Source: Gimesia alba
Lineage (GTDB): Bacteria; Planctomycetota; Planctomycetia; Planctomycetales; Planctomycetaceae
DNA: 64,000 nt
Assembly (NCBI RefSeq): GCF_007744675.1
Contig: NZ_CP036269.1
Location: 5,497,546 to 5,561,545 of the forward strand
Direction: 5' to 3'
A program made the position numbers and the translations under genes. How positions within the stretch are numbered: the first letter of the stretch is position 1; each line of letters starts with the position of its first letter. The notes beneath the pieces are model-generated. The model worked only from the letters and a program-made list of their open reading frames with translations. It searched no databases and was not told the origin of the DNA. Below are positions 36,571 to 45,087 of the stretch, piece by piece.

Positions 36571-37212
36571 TCACACTTGCCAACAGGTAATACAATATTT
36601 CTGGAGTTCGAGAAACGATTCTTTGATTCCATTCACCAGTTGCTCTGCGGTCTCGGCATCGGGAAGTTCATTTCCGATAATCACGTCACAGTTAAAGGGA
36701 ACCAGCAACGCCTCGCCGCGGGGTAATGCGCGGCCCAAACCGTGCATCATCACGGGCGTCACCCGGGTGTCGGTTCGGTCGTGCACGATGTGATAGATGC
36801 CGCGTTTGATCTCACTCAACTCTTCCGGGTTCCCCCGACTCCCTTCCGGAAAGAGAATCAAAATGTCTCCCTGGTCCAACGCCTGATGGCAGCCGGCAAA
36901 CAGTTCACTCTTTCGCTGGCGGCCCGTGCGATTGATGGGAATGATACCGATGCAGTTGAGGGCAAACCAGGAGAGAAACCGGTTTTTGAGAAAATAGTCG
37001 GCGGCGGCGACGGGCCGCACTTTGTGTATTTTGGATAACGGATACAGGCTCATCAGCACCAGCGTATCGAGGTGGCTGTTATGGTTGGCCGCAATCATCG
37101 CGGGGCCTGATTGCGGCAGATTCTGTTTCCCGCGCAGGTTCAAACCGAGCACGATAAACACAATCGGCCTGACGATGAATGCAAAAAACAGGATTTTGAG
37201 CACGCGATCCAT
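36571..37212 (-). CDS. plsC: 1-acyl-sn-glycerol-3-phosphate acyltransferase
   Basis: It adds the second acyl chain to make phosphatidic acid. Motif I is NHNSHLD at residues 43-49 (the HX4D catalytic pair), after a membrane helix (LFFAFIVRPIVFIVLGLNLR). Motif II is GIIPINR and motif III LFPEGSRGNPEEL. The 213-residue length is typical of compact PlsC proteins. It is the last gene of the phospholipid operon, three bases after cdsA, so its product likely supplies the phosphatidic acid used by the CdsA-like enzyme encoded just upstream. The symbol is by family, as the genome may hold more than one acyltransferase. Confidence 0.9.
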   Translation of the reverse strand: MDRVLKILFFAFIVRPIVFIVLGLNLRGKQNLPQSGPAMIAANHNSHLDTLVLMSLYPLSKIHKVRPVAAADYFLKNRFLSWFALNCIGIIPINRTGRQRKSELFAGCHQALDQGDILILFPEGSRGNPEELSEIKRGIYHIVHDRTDTRVTPVMMHGLGRALPRGEALLVPFNCDVIIGNELPDAETAEQLVNGIKESFLELQKYCITCWQV

Positions 37213-37215
37213 GTT

Positions 37216-38148
37216 TTAATAGTTCACATAATAGAGGAAATGAAAAAACAGAGGCGAGGTAAACATCAGGCTATCGCAGCGATCCAATATTCCGCCATGA
37301 CCGGGAATCAGACTCCCGCTGTCTTTGATTTCCAGATCACGTTTGATGGACGAGATCACCACATCGCCAATAAAGCCGGAGCAACTGATCAACAGACCGG
37401 CCAGTAGACTGAAGCGAAATGAAAGCAGCGTTAAGTAGGGGCCGAGAAAACCAGAGACGAGCGTAATCGTCGCTACGCCGCCCAGGAAACCTTCCCAGGT
37501 TTTATTGGGACTGACTTTCGGAATAATCTTATGCCTGCCCAGTAACTTGCCCCAGATGTATTGGCAGACGTCGTTGAACTGCGTCATGAACAGTAAATAA
37601 ATCACCAGGCCAATGCTGCCCGCTTCCAGGTTTTTCACGGGGAGTACGAGTAAATACGCGATATGACTGATGCAGAACACGGTGAGCATCACCGCCCAGT
37701 GAATGATACCCGCGGAATGAATAAAGCCTTTGGTTTCGCCGATCAGGACCATGCGCATCGGCAATAACAAAAAGACATAGACGGGAATGAAGACAATAAA
37801 CAACCCGTACCAGCCGATGCTGACCAGATAATATTGAACGGGGATCGCCATATAAGCCCAGAACAAAACGCGGCGGTCTGCCTGTCGCGTGGGCACGATG
37901 GAGAAAAATTCTTTGAGCGCCAGAAAACTGATGAAGGCAAACAGAATGATGGCGGTGGTGTGACTAACAACCAGACAGACAAACAGAATGCCGATCATCC
38001 ACCACCAGGACTGAATCCGCTGTCGCAGTTCAGTAAAGTCTTTTTCGTGTTTGACACGGGCCAGAATCAGTCGGCTGGTCGTCGCGGTCAGTAATAAGAC
38101 CAAAACAACCAGCATGGCATTAAACGAATGCGACGGGATATCCCACAT
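37216..38148 (-). CDS. cdsA: phosphatidate cytidylyltransferase family protein
   Basis: It converts phosphatidic acid and CTP to CDP-diacylglycerol at the membrane. Several membrane helices are visible, for example AMLVVLVLLLTATTSRLILA, WMIGILFVCLVVSHTTAIIL and LLSFRFSLLAGLLISCSGFI. The CDS signature is present: SPNKTWEGFLGG, then ISSIKRDLEIKDSGSLIPGH and GGILDRCDSL. It starts two bases after the CDP-alcohol transferase stop codon and is followed by plsC. The cluster resembles the ynbA-ynbB arrangement of E. coli, so this could be the non-housekeeping paralogue of CdsA rather than the essential one. Confidence 0.92.
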   Translation of the reverse strand: MWDIPSHSFNAMLVVLVLLLTATTSRLILARVKHEKDFTELRQRIQSWWWMIGILFVCLVVSHTTAIILFAFISFLALKEFFSIVPTRQADRRVLFWAYMAIPVQYYLVSIGWYGLFIVFIPVYVFLLLPMRMVLIGETKGFIHSAGIIHWAVMLTVFCISHIAYLLVLPVKNLEAGSIGLVIYLLFMTQFNDVCQYIWGKLLGRHKIIPKVSPNKTWEGFLGGVATITLVSGFLGPYLTLLSFRFSLLAGLLISCSGFIGDVVISSIKRDLEIKDSGSLIPGHGGILDRCDSLMFTSPLFFHFLYYVNY

Positions 38149-38150
38149 AA

Positions 38151-38792
38151 TCAGGCTTCCAGAAATCGATAGGCAGAGATCGTGCGGCGGATACAGGTGA
38201 TGACACAGCCCACCACAATCAGCGTCAGCGCAATCAGCAGTGAATAATCGGTATACTGCAGCACGACTTCGATGGCAGCAAAGACACAGGCAAACGTCAG
38301 CACCGCCATCCGATGTTGTTTGGCCATCGGTCCTTTGAAATCAACGGGCGCTCCGATGCTGGCACTGAGCGTCCGAATATAAGCCGTCATCACCGCCAGC
38401 AGACCGGCACACCAGCCGAGTTCGCCACCATAGCTCACGACATGTATCGCATAGCCGGCGGAGACCAGAATCAAAGGGTCCGCCACGCGATCGGGAATGT
38501 CATTGAACAGCTCACCTGACTTCGTGCTTTTGCCCCCTTCGACGGCGACCATGCCATCAAACAGGTTACAGAGCAAGCGACATTGAATCATCAACCCCGC
38601 CAGGATCAGCAACCACCAGTGCTGATTTTGAGCGAACAGGAGAAAACAACCAGCCGACAGCGCTGCGAAAACAACGCTGGTCACCGAGATCTGATTGGGA
38701 GTAATATTTTTGCCGCTCAGGTAACGCGCAAATGAATTCACTATTTTGACATCGCGTATTTTGAGCGGACGGCGGGCACTGGGTTCATTCAT
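38151..38792 (-). CDS. CDP-alcohol phosphatidyltransferase with altered motif
   Basis: The protein has about six membrane helices and the CDP-alcohol transferase layout. The usual motif Dx2DGx2ARx8Gx3Dx3D is altered: residues 76-101 run N76-L-F-D79-G80-M-V-A83-V84, then eight residues, G93-E-L-F-N97-D-I-P-D101. So the first and third aspartates are asparagine (N76, N97) and the arginine after the alanine is valine. D79 and D101 remain. The surrounding sequence is well preserved and the gene lies in an operon with cdsA and plsC, so it is probably functional on some CDP-activated lipid head group or as a variant enzyme. It overlaps the upstream membrane protein gene by eight bases. Confidence 0.85.
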   Translation of the reverse strand: MNEPSARRPLKIRDVKIVNSFARYLSGKNITPNQISVTSVVFAALSAGCFLLFAQNQHWWLLILAGLMIQCRLLCNLFDGMVAVEGGKSTKSGELFNDIPDRVADPLILVSAGYAIHVVSYGGELGWCAGLLAVMTAYIRTLSASIGAPVDFKGPMAKQHRMAVLTFACVFAAIEVVLQYTDYSLLIALTLIVVGCVITCIRRTISAYRFLEA

Positions 38793-39198
38793 ATGATGTG
38801 TTTCCCTGCTGCTGGAATAATTTCAATAACTTGCAGGCGGTAAAAATACAGAACGAAAACGCAACCGTGAGTGCCGGAAGAATCGTGGCAAACACACGCG
38901 GGGTTCCCATCAGCGTATGCACACTCACCAGACAGAACCCGGTCACACTGTTGACCAGAACAGCAGGCAGGATCACTTTCACAAACGGCTTCTGAAAGCG
39001 ATGAAACAAAAACGTCACCGCATGCACCATAAACAGCGTGATCAGAAAACTGGCGGTTCCCTGGGTGAGTGCCGCAACCACTCCCGATTGCGGCGAGCTG
39101 GCGGAATTAATATGGTACGCCCAGCCGCCCCACAGCAAAAATGCCAGTACAGCAGAAAGGAAGTTAAACAGCCGCGTCGTGCGAATACTTTCTCTCAT
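38785..39198 (-). CDS. small integral membrane protein, 137 aa
   Basis: I do not recognise the family. About four hydrophobic segments are seen: LFNFLSAVLAFLLWGGWAYH, GTASFLITLFMVHAVTFLFH, VILPAVLVNSVTGFCLVSVH, and VFATILPALTVAFSFCIFTA. It is the first gene of the operon that continues into the CDP-alcohol transferase, with which it overlaps by eight bases, and then cdsA and plsC. This position suggests a role in lipid synthesis or transport, which is inference only. Confidence 0.8.
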   Translation of the reverse strand: MRESIRTTRLFNFLSAVLAFLLWGGWAYHINSASSPQSGVVAALTQGTASFLITLFMVHAVTFLFHRFQKPFVKVILPAVLVNSVTGFCLVSVHTLMGTPRVFATILPALTVAFSFCIFTACKLLKLFQQQGNTSYE

Positions 39199-39464
39199 GG
39201 ATTTCCGGTTGCTTGTCTGGTGTTTGCTATTATTAGATTGGCTGGCATAAGATTCCTCCTGTAGCCCGCGATAACTCTTAAAAACGCTTACTCATCGCCG
39301 CATTCTAATTCAATATAAATAAAAGAGGAGAAAAGATCTCTCTTAGCTGATTTTATTTATAATAATTAAGATTATTTTCTGGCATCAGTGAATCAAAAAA
39401 CAGATACTCAGTACAGGTTGCCGCATCTCACAAAGGCACACTCCAGAAAAGTGAACACGCAAAA

Positions 39465-40109
39465 ATGGACGTCAGGCCCAAATCTGGATTGAAAATTTCG
39501 ACACGGCTGGTGCTCTTGATCCTCCTGATCGGATTTCTCTCATTCCACGCCTATCACCGATACTGCTTTGAAAAACGAAAAGCCCTGGCACAGAGGCTAA
39601 AGGATGCCGGAGCAACCGTTCGCTATACCTGGTTCGGAGTCAGCAGCATGCCTGCATTTCTCAGACCGCATCTGCACTTCATCGACCTGCCTGTCAAACC
39701 CAGAGTCTATGATATCGACGCCAATAATAGCCAGGTTTCCGATGAAACATTACGTGGTCTCGAACGGATGACCTATCTCGATTTTTTGAAACTGGAAAAC
39801 TGTAACGTCTCTGATATCGCATTGACTCGCCTTAAGGATCTCGAAAACCTTCGAGAAATCAACCTGAAAGGGACGCAAATTACCGACCAGGGTCTGCGTC
39901 ATCTAGAAAACAAACCCTATCTGCTTTTGATTAATCTGGAACAGACCGCAGTCACGCCCGTTGCAGTGAATCGACTACGGTCCAAGATCAATCAGCTCAA
40001 AGAGAATCTGACTTCCAGCACACAGAGGGATAAAAAGCTGGTGATTACTTTTTCAAACGAAGTAAGTCGCCCGGAGCAGTTACTGACATTGTCCGTAAAA
40101 TCAGATTGA
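39465..40109 (+). CDS. membrane-anchored leucine-rich repeat protein, 214 aa
   Basis: One N-terminal helix (LVLLILLIGFLSFHAYHRYC, about residues 15-33) anchors or exports the protein. After a ~50-residue non-repeat part, residues ~95-175 hold three leucine-rich repeats of the cysteine-containing type: MTYLDFLKLENCNVSDIALT, LENLREINLKGTQITDQGLR and PYLLLINLEQTAVTPVAVNR. The C-terminal ~40 residues are charged. LRRs usually bind other proteins. No ribosome binding site is evident, and the gene is isolated and divergent from the phospholipid operon. Function unknown. Confidence 0.7.
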   Translation: MDVRPKSGLKISTRLVLLILLIGFLSFHAYHRYCFEKRKALAQRLKDAGATVRYTWFGVSSMPAFLRPHLHFIDLPVKPRVYDIDANNSQVSDETLRGLERMTYLDFLKLENCNVSDIALTRLKDLENLREINLKGTQITDQGLRHLENKPYLLLINLEQTAVTPVAVNRLRSKINQLKENLTSSTQRDKKLVITFSNEVSRPEQLLTLSVKSD

Positions 40110-40236
40110 ATTTTGCGAATAAAATAGATGCGGCGTTTGTGGCTTCAGAGTTCATGAAACATTCCCGTCATGTGTGTAGCTTTAGATGGATACAACAGAT
40201 CCAGAAACAAGGCACATCCTAACAAGCAGACGACTC

Positions 40237-40620
40237 TTAGTCCGTATAATTCGAGACTTCAATCAGATTCCCATCGGGATCACGGAAATATGCCGAAACC
40301 ATTTTCCCAAGGGCGCCGGTTCGCTCTACGGGACCGGCAATGATTTCCACGCCCTGGCTTTGTAGATCTTTGATCGCCTCTTCTACTGGGGTTTTGAGAA
40401 TGAAACAGAGATCCGCACTGCCGGCCTGCACGTGCTCGGCCTTGGGTTCGAATTCGTGCCCGACTTCGTGCAGATTAATTTTCTGATTGCCAAATGTCAG
40501 CGCAAACCGCCCTGCACCGAACGACACCCGCTGCATGCCCAATACGGTCTCGTAAAACGTCAGCGTTGTTTCGATGTTTTTTACCGTTAAGACCAAGTGA
40601 TCCAGATGGTTGACTTCCAT
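40237..40620 (-). CDS. VOC superfamily (glyoxalase/dioxygenase fold) protein
   Basis: A 127-residue protein with two beta-alpha-beta-beta-beta units. The first begins with NHLDHLVLTVKNIETTLTFY ending GQ-like LHEVGHEF, the second has SADLCFILKTPVEEAIKDLQ and ends FRDPDGNLIEVSNYTD. The metal-binding His (HLDH) and terminal Glu (NLIEV) of the fold are present. The family includes lactoylglutathione lyase, extradiol dioxygenases and fosfomycin enzymes; this length and the ending fit the uncharacterised VOC group. It stands upstream of the membrane protein at 40641 in the opposite reading order on the same strand. No substrate is assigned. Confidence 0.88.
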   Translation of the reverse strand: MEVNHLDHLVLTVKNIETTLTFYETVLGMQRVSFGAGRFALTFGNQKINLHEVGHEFEPKAEHVQAGSADLCFILKTPVEEAIKDLQSQGVEIIAGPVERTGALGKMVSAYFRDPDGNLIEVSNYTD

Positions 40621-40640
40621 GTTGTTACCCGCTGGGCCAA

Positions 40641-41258
40641 TCAGATAAAAAAGAAACTGAAGAATCGGAGCAAAACGATGATAATGGAAATTGTAAACGC
40701 AATGCTGATCGCCTGCCCGACAGGAGTTTTGAAAAACGATTTCACACCTAATTCAGCAGAGTGTTCTGTTTGAAAATCAAAACGGTAGTTACCGGCAACC
40801 ACTGAAGGTCCAGTGATCTGCACTTCAACCAGTGCATCCGAGATGACCTTATCCTGATCCTGTAAGCAAATACTGGTAATCTCACTGACGGGAATCAGTT
40901 CTTTCAGCCTCCAGGTCAGACCTTCTTGGGCAGACTTGTTCGGTTTTGCTCCAAGATTGGTTCTGAATAAGCCCTCTGTTCTCACAAGTATCTCATAGTC
41001 TGGCAATGCATCAAACTTCTTAATCAACGGCAGACTATGATCGCGCGGCTCCAGTTCTGCATCGAGTGCTGTGACCTTGATTTCCCTGAGTCCTTCGCTG
41101 CGCAGCACCGCCATCACAATACATGAGAAAACGCTGACCAAAATGACGGTACCACAAACCCAGCTCACGATTCGCCAGGGGGAAACCGCTTTCGTTTCTA
41201 CACTCGCCGATGAGTCGGACACCTTATTTTCTATGTGTAACTCGTCTTTACTGTCCAT
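40641..41258 (-). CDS. hypothetical protein with two membrane helices
   Basis: The ATG at 41258 (or TTG at 41264) begins a charged 30-residue tail, then a helix WRIVSWVCGTVILVSVFSCI, a soluble domain of about 120 residues (FDALPDYEILVRTEGLFRTN, VVAGNYRFDFQTEHSAELGV), and a C-terminal helix (ISIAFTISIIIVLLRFFSFF) ending in FFI. No family is recognised. The start lies about 10 bases after the stop of the GntP-type permease gene, so the two are probably co-transcribed and it may be a small partner of that permease. Confidence 0.7.
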   Translation of the reverse strand: MDSKDELHIENKVSDSSASVETKAVSPWRIVSWVCGTVILVSVFSCIVMAVLRSEGLREIKVTALDAELEPRDHSLPLIKKFDALPDYEILVRTEGLFRTNLGAKPNKSAQEGLTWRLKELIPVSEITSICLQDQDKVISDALVEVQITGPSVVAGNYRFDFQTEHSAELGVKSFFKTPVGQAISIAFTISIIIVLLRFFSFFFI

Positions 41259-41267
41259 ATTCAAAGC

Positions 41268-42971
41268 TCACGCCATCGGGAAAAACTGCACACCTAACAG
41301 AACAACGACCAAACCGGCGATGCCCATCAGAGCCGTCATGGGAGTGACGTATTTCAGGGTTTCGCCTTCGGTCATGCCACTCATTTTTCCGATAACCCAG
41401 AAGCCGCTGTCGTTCATCCAGGAAATGGGTTTCGAGCCGCAGCCGATCGCCAGTGCCAGGTAAACCGGGTGAAAGCCGAGCGTCGTCGATTCGGCGATGC
41501 CGCCCAGAATGCCGACTGTGGTGATCATGGCGACGGTCGACGAGCCCTGGGCACTGCGGATGGCGGTGGTAATCAGAAACGCCAGTGTGACCAACATCAG
41601 CGGAGAGACATCGGGCAGTGATTCGATCAGAAAGCTGACGCCCGTCTGCTGTAACACGCCGCCAAAGGCACCGCCGGCTGCGGTGATCAGAATAATCACG
41701 CCCCCCGTAGAGAGGGCTGCCTGAATGGACGCGGAAAGATCTGCCATCGATGACTTCTTTTGCCGGATCAGTGTGCCAAGGGCAATCACCGTGGCGATGC
41801 CCAGCGCCAGGTTTTTATTTCCGAGTGTCTTGATCAATGATTGGACTTCGGGCGAACAGAGATTCTTGATCGATTCAAATTTTAACATCGTCGAGCCGGC
41901 GATGAGCAACACAGGCAGCACAATCGGTGTCAGCGATAAACAGAGTCCCGGCAGATCTTCCAATTTGCTGGAGGCCAGTTTGGTGAGGTCTTCTTTCGTC
42001 ACGTCGGCGGAATCACGGAACGGCAGGACGCAGCGTTTGTTGATCATCACCGCGTATCCCAGACCGAAGAAGGCCGCGATACTGCCGACAATCATGCCGC
42101 CAATCATCATCGTGGCGATATCGACGCCCAGTTGCTCTGCGACAAACAGTGGGCCGGGCGTAGGAGGAACCAGTGAATGGGCCATCGTGCCTCCGGTGAC
42201 AATCGCCAGCACATACAGGAGGTAGTTCTTGCCTGTGCGGAAGCGCATGGCTTTCCCCAGTGGAATTAACAGATAGAAGACCGTATCGAAGAAGACAGGA
42301 ATGGCTAATAAAAATCCACTGGCCATAAACGCCAGGGGTGCCAGTTTCTCGCCGACAAAATTCACCGACGAGCGAACAATGCGTTCGGCGGCTCCACTTT
42401 CCAGCAGGCACATGCCGATAATGGCAGCGAGCGCGATCAGGATGCCAATTTTGGCGCAGGTAGAACCGAAGCCGGCTGCCACGCGTTCTCCCACCGATTG
42501 TTTGCCCTGCACGATGGCGGCCTGATAATTGGAGGGTGTAATCGCAAAATCGTCCAGGCCGATCTGACGGCTGGCACTGTCATCACGAACACTCAAGTCG
42601 GCAATGATGATTCTTTTACTCCCTTCTGTAAACTTCGCGGTCACGCGCTGGACTTCCGTCTCGGCAATCGGGATCAAGGGGAACTCCGGTTGATTTGAAC
42701 CTAGAATCAGCAGCATCATGCCGGGCTGAATCGTGCCTGCCTTGTCGACCTCCACGACGATCTGGCGATTGTCTGGGCTGACCTCAATGATTTTGAGTTT
42801 GTTTTTCCGGAGGGCTGTCTCTTCAATCTGTTGAGCGGGCGTCAAAACGCCTACACAAATGGCCCCTGCCAGCAGAGCGAGAAAGGCATGCAGGCGGAAA
42901 AACAGGACGCCACCAATCACGATGGCGACCCCTGACAAGATAACAACGATGACCCAAGCGCTTTGATCCAT
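41268..42971 (-). CDS. GntP-family permease with large soluble insertion
   Basis: The protein is 567 residues, against about 440-450 in the GntP gluconate:proton symporter family. The first helices (VIVVILSGVAIVIGGVLFFR and FLALLAGAICVGVLTP) are followed at residues ~47-156 by a soluble insertion rich in beta strands (LKIIEVSPDNRQIVVEVDKA, MMLLILGSNQPEF, RIIIADLSVRDDSASRQIGL). The rest follows the family: SVGERVAAGFGSTCAKIGIL, GMCLLESGAAERIVRS, HSLVPPTPGPLFVAEQLGVD and ARNAQGSSTVAMITTVG-like AIRSAQGSSTVAMI. It should import an organic acid or sugar acid with protons; the role of the inserted domain is unknown. Confidence 0.9.
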   Translation of the reverse strand: MDQSAWVIVVILSGVAIVIGGVLFFRLHAFLALLAGAICVGVLTPAQQIEETALRKNKLKIIEVSPDNRQIVVEVDKAGTIQPGMMLLILGSNQPEFPLIPIAETEVQRVTAKFTEGSKRIIIADLSVRDDSASRQIGLDDFAITPSNYQAAIVQGKQSVGERVAAGFGSTCAKIGILIALAAIIGMCLLESGAAERIVRSSVNFVGEKLAPLAFMASGFLLAIPVFFDTVFYLLIPLGKAMRFRTGKNYLLYVLAIVTGGTMAHSLVPPTPGPLFVAEQLGVDIATMMIGGMIVGSIAAFFGLGYAVMINKRCVLPFRDSADVTKEDLTKLASSKLEDLPGLCLSLTPIVLPVLLIAGSTMLKFESIKNLCSPEVQSLIKTLGNKNLALGIATVIALGTLIRQKKSSMADLSASIQAALSTGGVIILITAAGGAFGGVLQQTGVSFLIESLPDVSPLMLVTLAFLITTAIRSAQGSSTVAMITTVGILGGIAESTTLGFHPVYLALAIGCGSKPISWMNDSGFWVIGKMSGMTEGETLKYVTPMTALMGIAGLVVVLLGVQFFPMA

Positions 42972-43067
42972 TGTTCTACCAGTCTGGTTTTCAGGTTCTG
43001 ATTATTTTATTTTGTGAAAATCACCATTTTTACGACACATTCTGAGTCAGATCGGGTTTAATACACA

Positions 43068-43113
43068 TCAGACACGCAATCGCATCTGTCTGACTCCCGC
43101 ATTATGCCGGGAG
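43068..43113 (+). promoter_or_regulatory. two adjacent inverted repeats in the leader of the DUF1549 gene
   Basis: TCAGACA at 43068-43074 pairs with TGTCTGA at 43087-43093; it is followed at once by CTCCCG at 43094-43099 pairing with CGGGAG at 43108-43113. The second ends 33 bases before the ATG at 43147. There is no strong T run after it, so it is not a clear terminator. Confidence 0.4.
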
Positions 43114-43146
43114 CCTATTTACCCTAATTCAATCAGGTGAAATGTC

Positions 43147-45015
43147 ATGATGAGTTTTTCCGTGAAACGAACGACACAAATAGTTTGTCTTTTTCTATTT
43201 ACAGTGTCGGTCCCATTATGCCAGTCTTCCACTTTCGCAGCAACAAAGAGTTCCCCACAATCGAAGAAACAGCAGAGAGTCGATGAATCGACGCTGGCAG
43301 AAAAAGTGGATCAACTGATTGAAGCAGAGCTGAAGAAATCAAAAATCGAGCCAGCCCCCCTGGCCAACGATGAAGACTTTCTCCGCCGCGTGACCTTCGA
43401 CCTGGCGGGCCGCAAGCCGACCTCTTCAGAAGTGATTCTGTTTGGTCTGGATTCCACCCCCCACAAACGGAAAGCGGTTATCAATGACTTACTCAAGTCA
43501 GATGAATACGGCGTCAACTGGGCGCGCTACTGGCGGGATGTGATTTACCTGCGGGCCACTGATGCCCGTTCACGCCTGAATGAAAATTCGTTTGTCAACT
43601 GGATGACGTCACAGCTCAACGAAAATACAAGCTGGGATCAGATCACCACGGAGCTGTTGACCGCCACTGGTGATGTCCGCGAAAATGGAAACACGGCGTT
43701 GATGTTCGCCCATCAGGGTGATCCGGCTGAACTGGCTGCGGAAACATCACGCATCTTTCTGGGAATTCAAATCCAGTGTGCCAACTGTCATGATCATCCG
43801 ACCGACAAGTGGAAGCGGGACAGTTTTCATGAACTGGCGGCGTTCTTTCCTCGTGTGCGAGTGCGTCCGGTGCGTGATGCGATGCCGCGGACGTTTGAAG
43901 TGGTCTCAATGAACCAGAACAGCAATCAGATTGCACAACGCATGAAAATGCTGCAGGATCCGACGATGCTGTTTCGCGCTTATGACCGTAACCGGGATGG
44001 CAAGCTGACCAAACAGGAAGTCCAACGCACACGCATGGCGCCACGCTTTGAACAGCTGGTTTCCCGTGCCGACAAAAACGGAGACAAAGCGTTAACCGCT
44101 GAAGAATTGAAAAGCATTCCGGTTCCCGAGAATGCCCGCCGATTCATGTCAGAATATTATATGCCCGATTTGAACAACCCGACGTCCGTCGGCACGGTCG
44201 TGCATCCAGTTCTGTTTGTCGATAAAAAATCCCCCGGTAAAGGTCTGGACGATCTGGATCGCCGGGAAACCCTGTCGAAATTTCTGACTTCAAAATCGAA
44301 CCCGTGGTTTGCCCGAGCGATTGTGAATCGTCTCTGGGCAGAAATGCTGGGAGAAGGGTTCTACATGCCCATTGATGATATCGGCCCCGAACGGAGTGCC
44401 GTCTATCCGGAAGTGCTCGACGCATTAGCCGATGGTTTCACCGCCAGCGGATACGATTTGAAATGGCTCTGCCGTACGATTACCAACACCCGGGCCTATC
44501 AGCGAGAGATGCAAAAGAGAACGGAAGGTCAACTCAATACCCCGTTTGCTGCCCAGTCTCCCACCCGTTTGCGAGGCGATCAGATCTTCACAGCCATCAC
44601 TCAGGTGTTTGGTGTGGATGACCTGCAGGCCAATCGAAGCGGCGGTAATCGACGTTTCCAGGGGGGCCGGTCAGCTCGTAGTCAATTCAGCAACCTGTTT
44701 ACTTTCGATCCTTCCACATCACAAGAGGAGATCACAGGAGACGTTCCACAGGCATTGTTCATGATGAATTCCACCGCCATCAATGGCATGCTGGGAACCA
44801 ACCGAAACACGAAGCTGGCACAGATCGCCAAAGATTATCCAGATAACAAAGACGCCGTACAGGAACTGTATCTGCTGACGCTCTCACGAGAACCGAGCAA
44901 ATCGGAATTGAAGATCTGCCTGGATTATTTTCAGGAAACCAGCAACCGTGCGGAAGCGCTGGAGGATCTGATGTGGAGTCTCCTCAATTCCAGTGAGTTC
45001 ATTACCAAACGTTGA
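43147..45015 (+). CDS. exported DUF1549/DUF1553 protein with inserted EF-hand pair
   Basis: AGGTGA precedes the ATG. A signal peptide (IVCLFLFTVSVPLCQSSTFA) leads into DUF1549 (LRRVTFDLAGRKPTSSEVIL) with a CxxCH motif, CANCH, at residues 211-215 in QCANCHDHPTDKW. Then come two EF-hand-like loops: D280-R-N-R-D-G-K-L-T-K-Q-E291, fully canonical, and D309-K-N-G-D-K-A-L-T-A-E-E320, with Lys at the usual Gly. After these the DUF1553 part follows (NPWFARAIVNRLWAEMLGEG, NTRAYQREM, YLLTLSREPSKSELKICLDY). It is followed after 72 bases by a DUF1501 gene, the usual pair in planctomycetes. The biochemical role of the pair is unknown. Confidence 0.9.
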   Translation: MMSFSVKRTTQIVCLFLFTVSVPLCQSSTFAATKSSPQSKKQQRVDESTLAEKVDQLIEAELKKSKIEPAPLANDEDFLRRVTFDLAGRKPTSSEVILFGLDSTPHKRKAVINDLLKSDEYGVNWARYWRDVIYLRATDARSRLNENSFVNWMTSQLNENTSWDQITTELLTATGDVRENGNTALMFAHQGDPAELAAETSRIFLGIQIQCANCHDHPTDKWKRDSFHELAAFFPRVRVRPVRDAMPRTFEVVSMNQNSNQIAQRMKMLQDPTMLFRAYDRNRDGKLTKQEVQRTRMAPRFEQLVSRADKNGDKALTAEELKSIPVPENARRFMSEYYMPDLNNPTSVGTVVHPVLFVDKKSPGKGLDDLDRRETLSKFLTSKSNPWFARAIVNRLWAEMLGEGFYMPIDDIGPERSAVYPEVLDALADGFTASGYDLKWLCRTITNTRAYQREMQKRTEGQLNTPFAAQSPTRLRGDQIFTAITQVFGVDDLQANRSGGNRRFQGGRSARSQFSNLFTFDPSTSQEEITGDVPQALFMMNSTAINGMLGTNRNTKLAQIAKDYPDNKDAVQELYLLTLSREPSKSELKICLDYFQETSNRAEALEDLMWSLLNSSEFITKR

Positions 45016-45087
45016 TTGTGTGAGCAGACCGATTTCGCGTTGCGTTTACTTTAGATCAATACCATCCCTCAGGCTGAGGAGTTTTTC

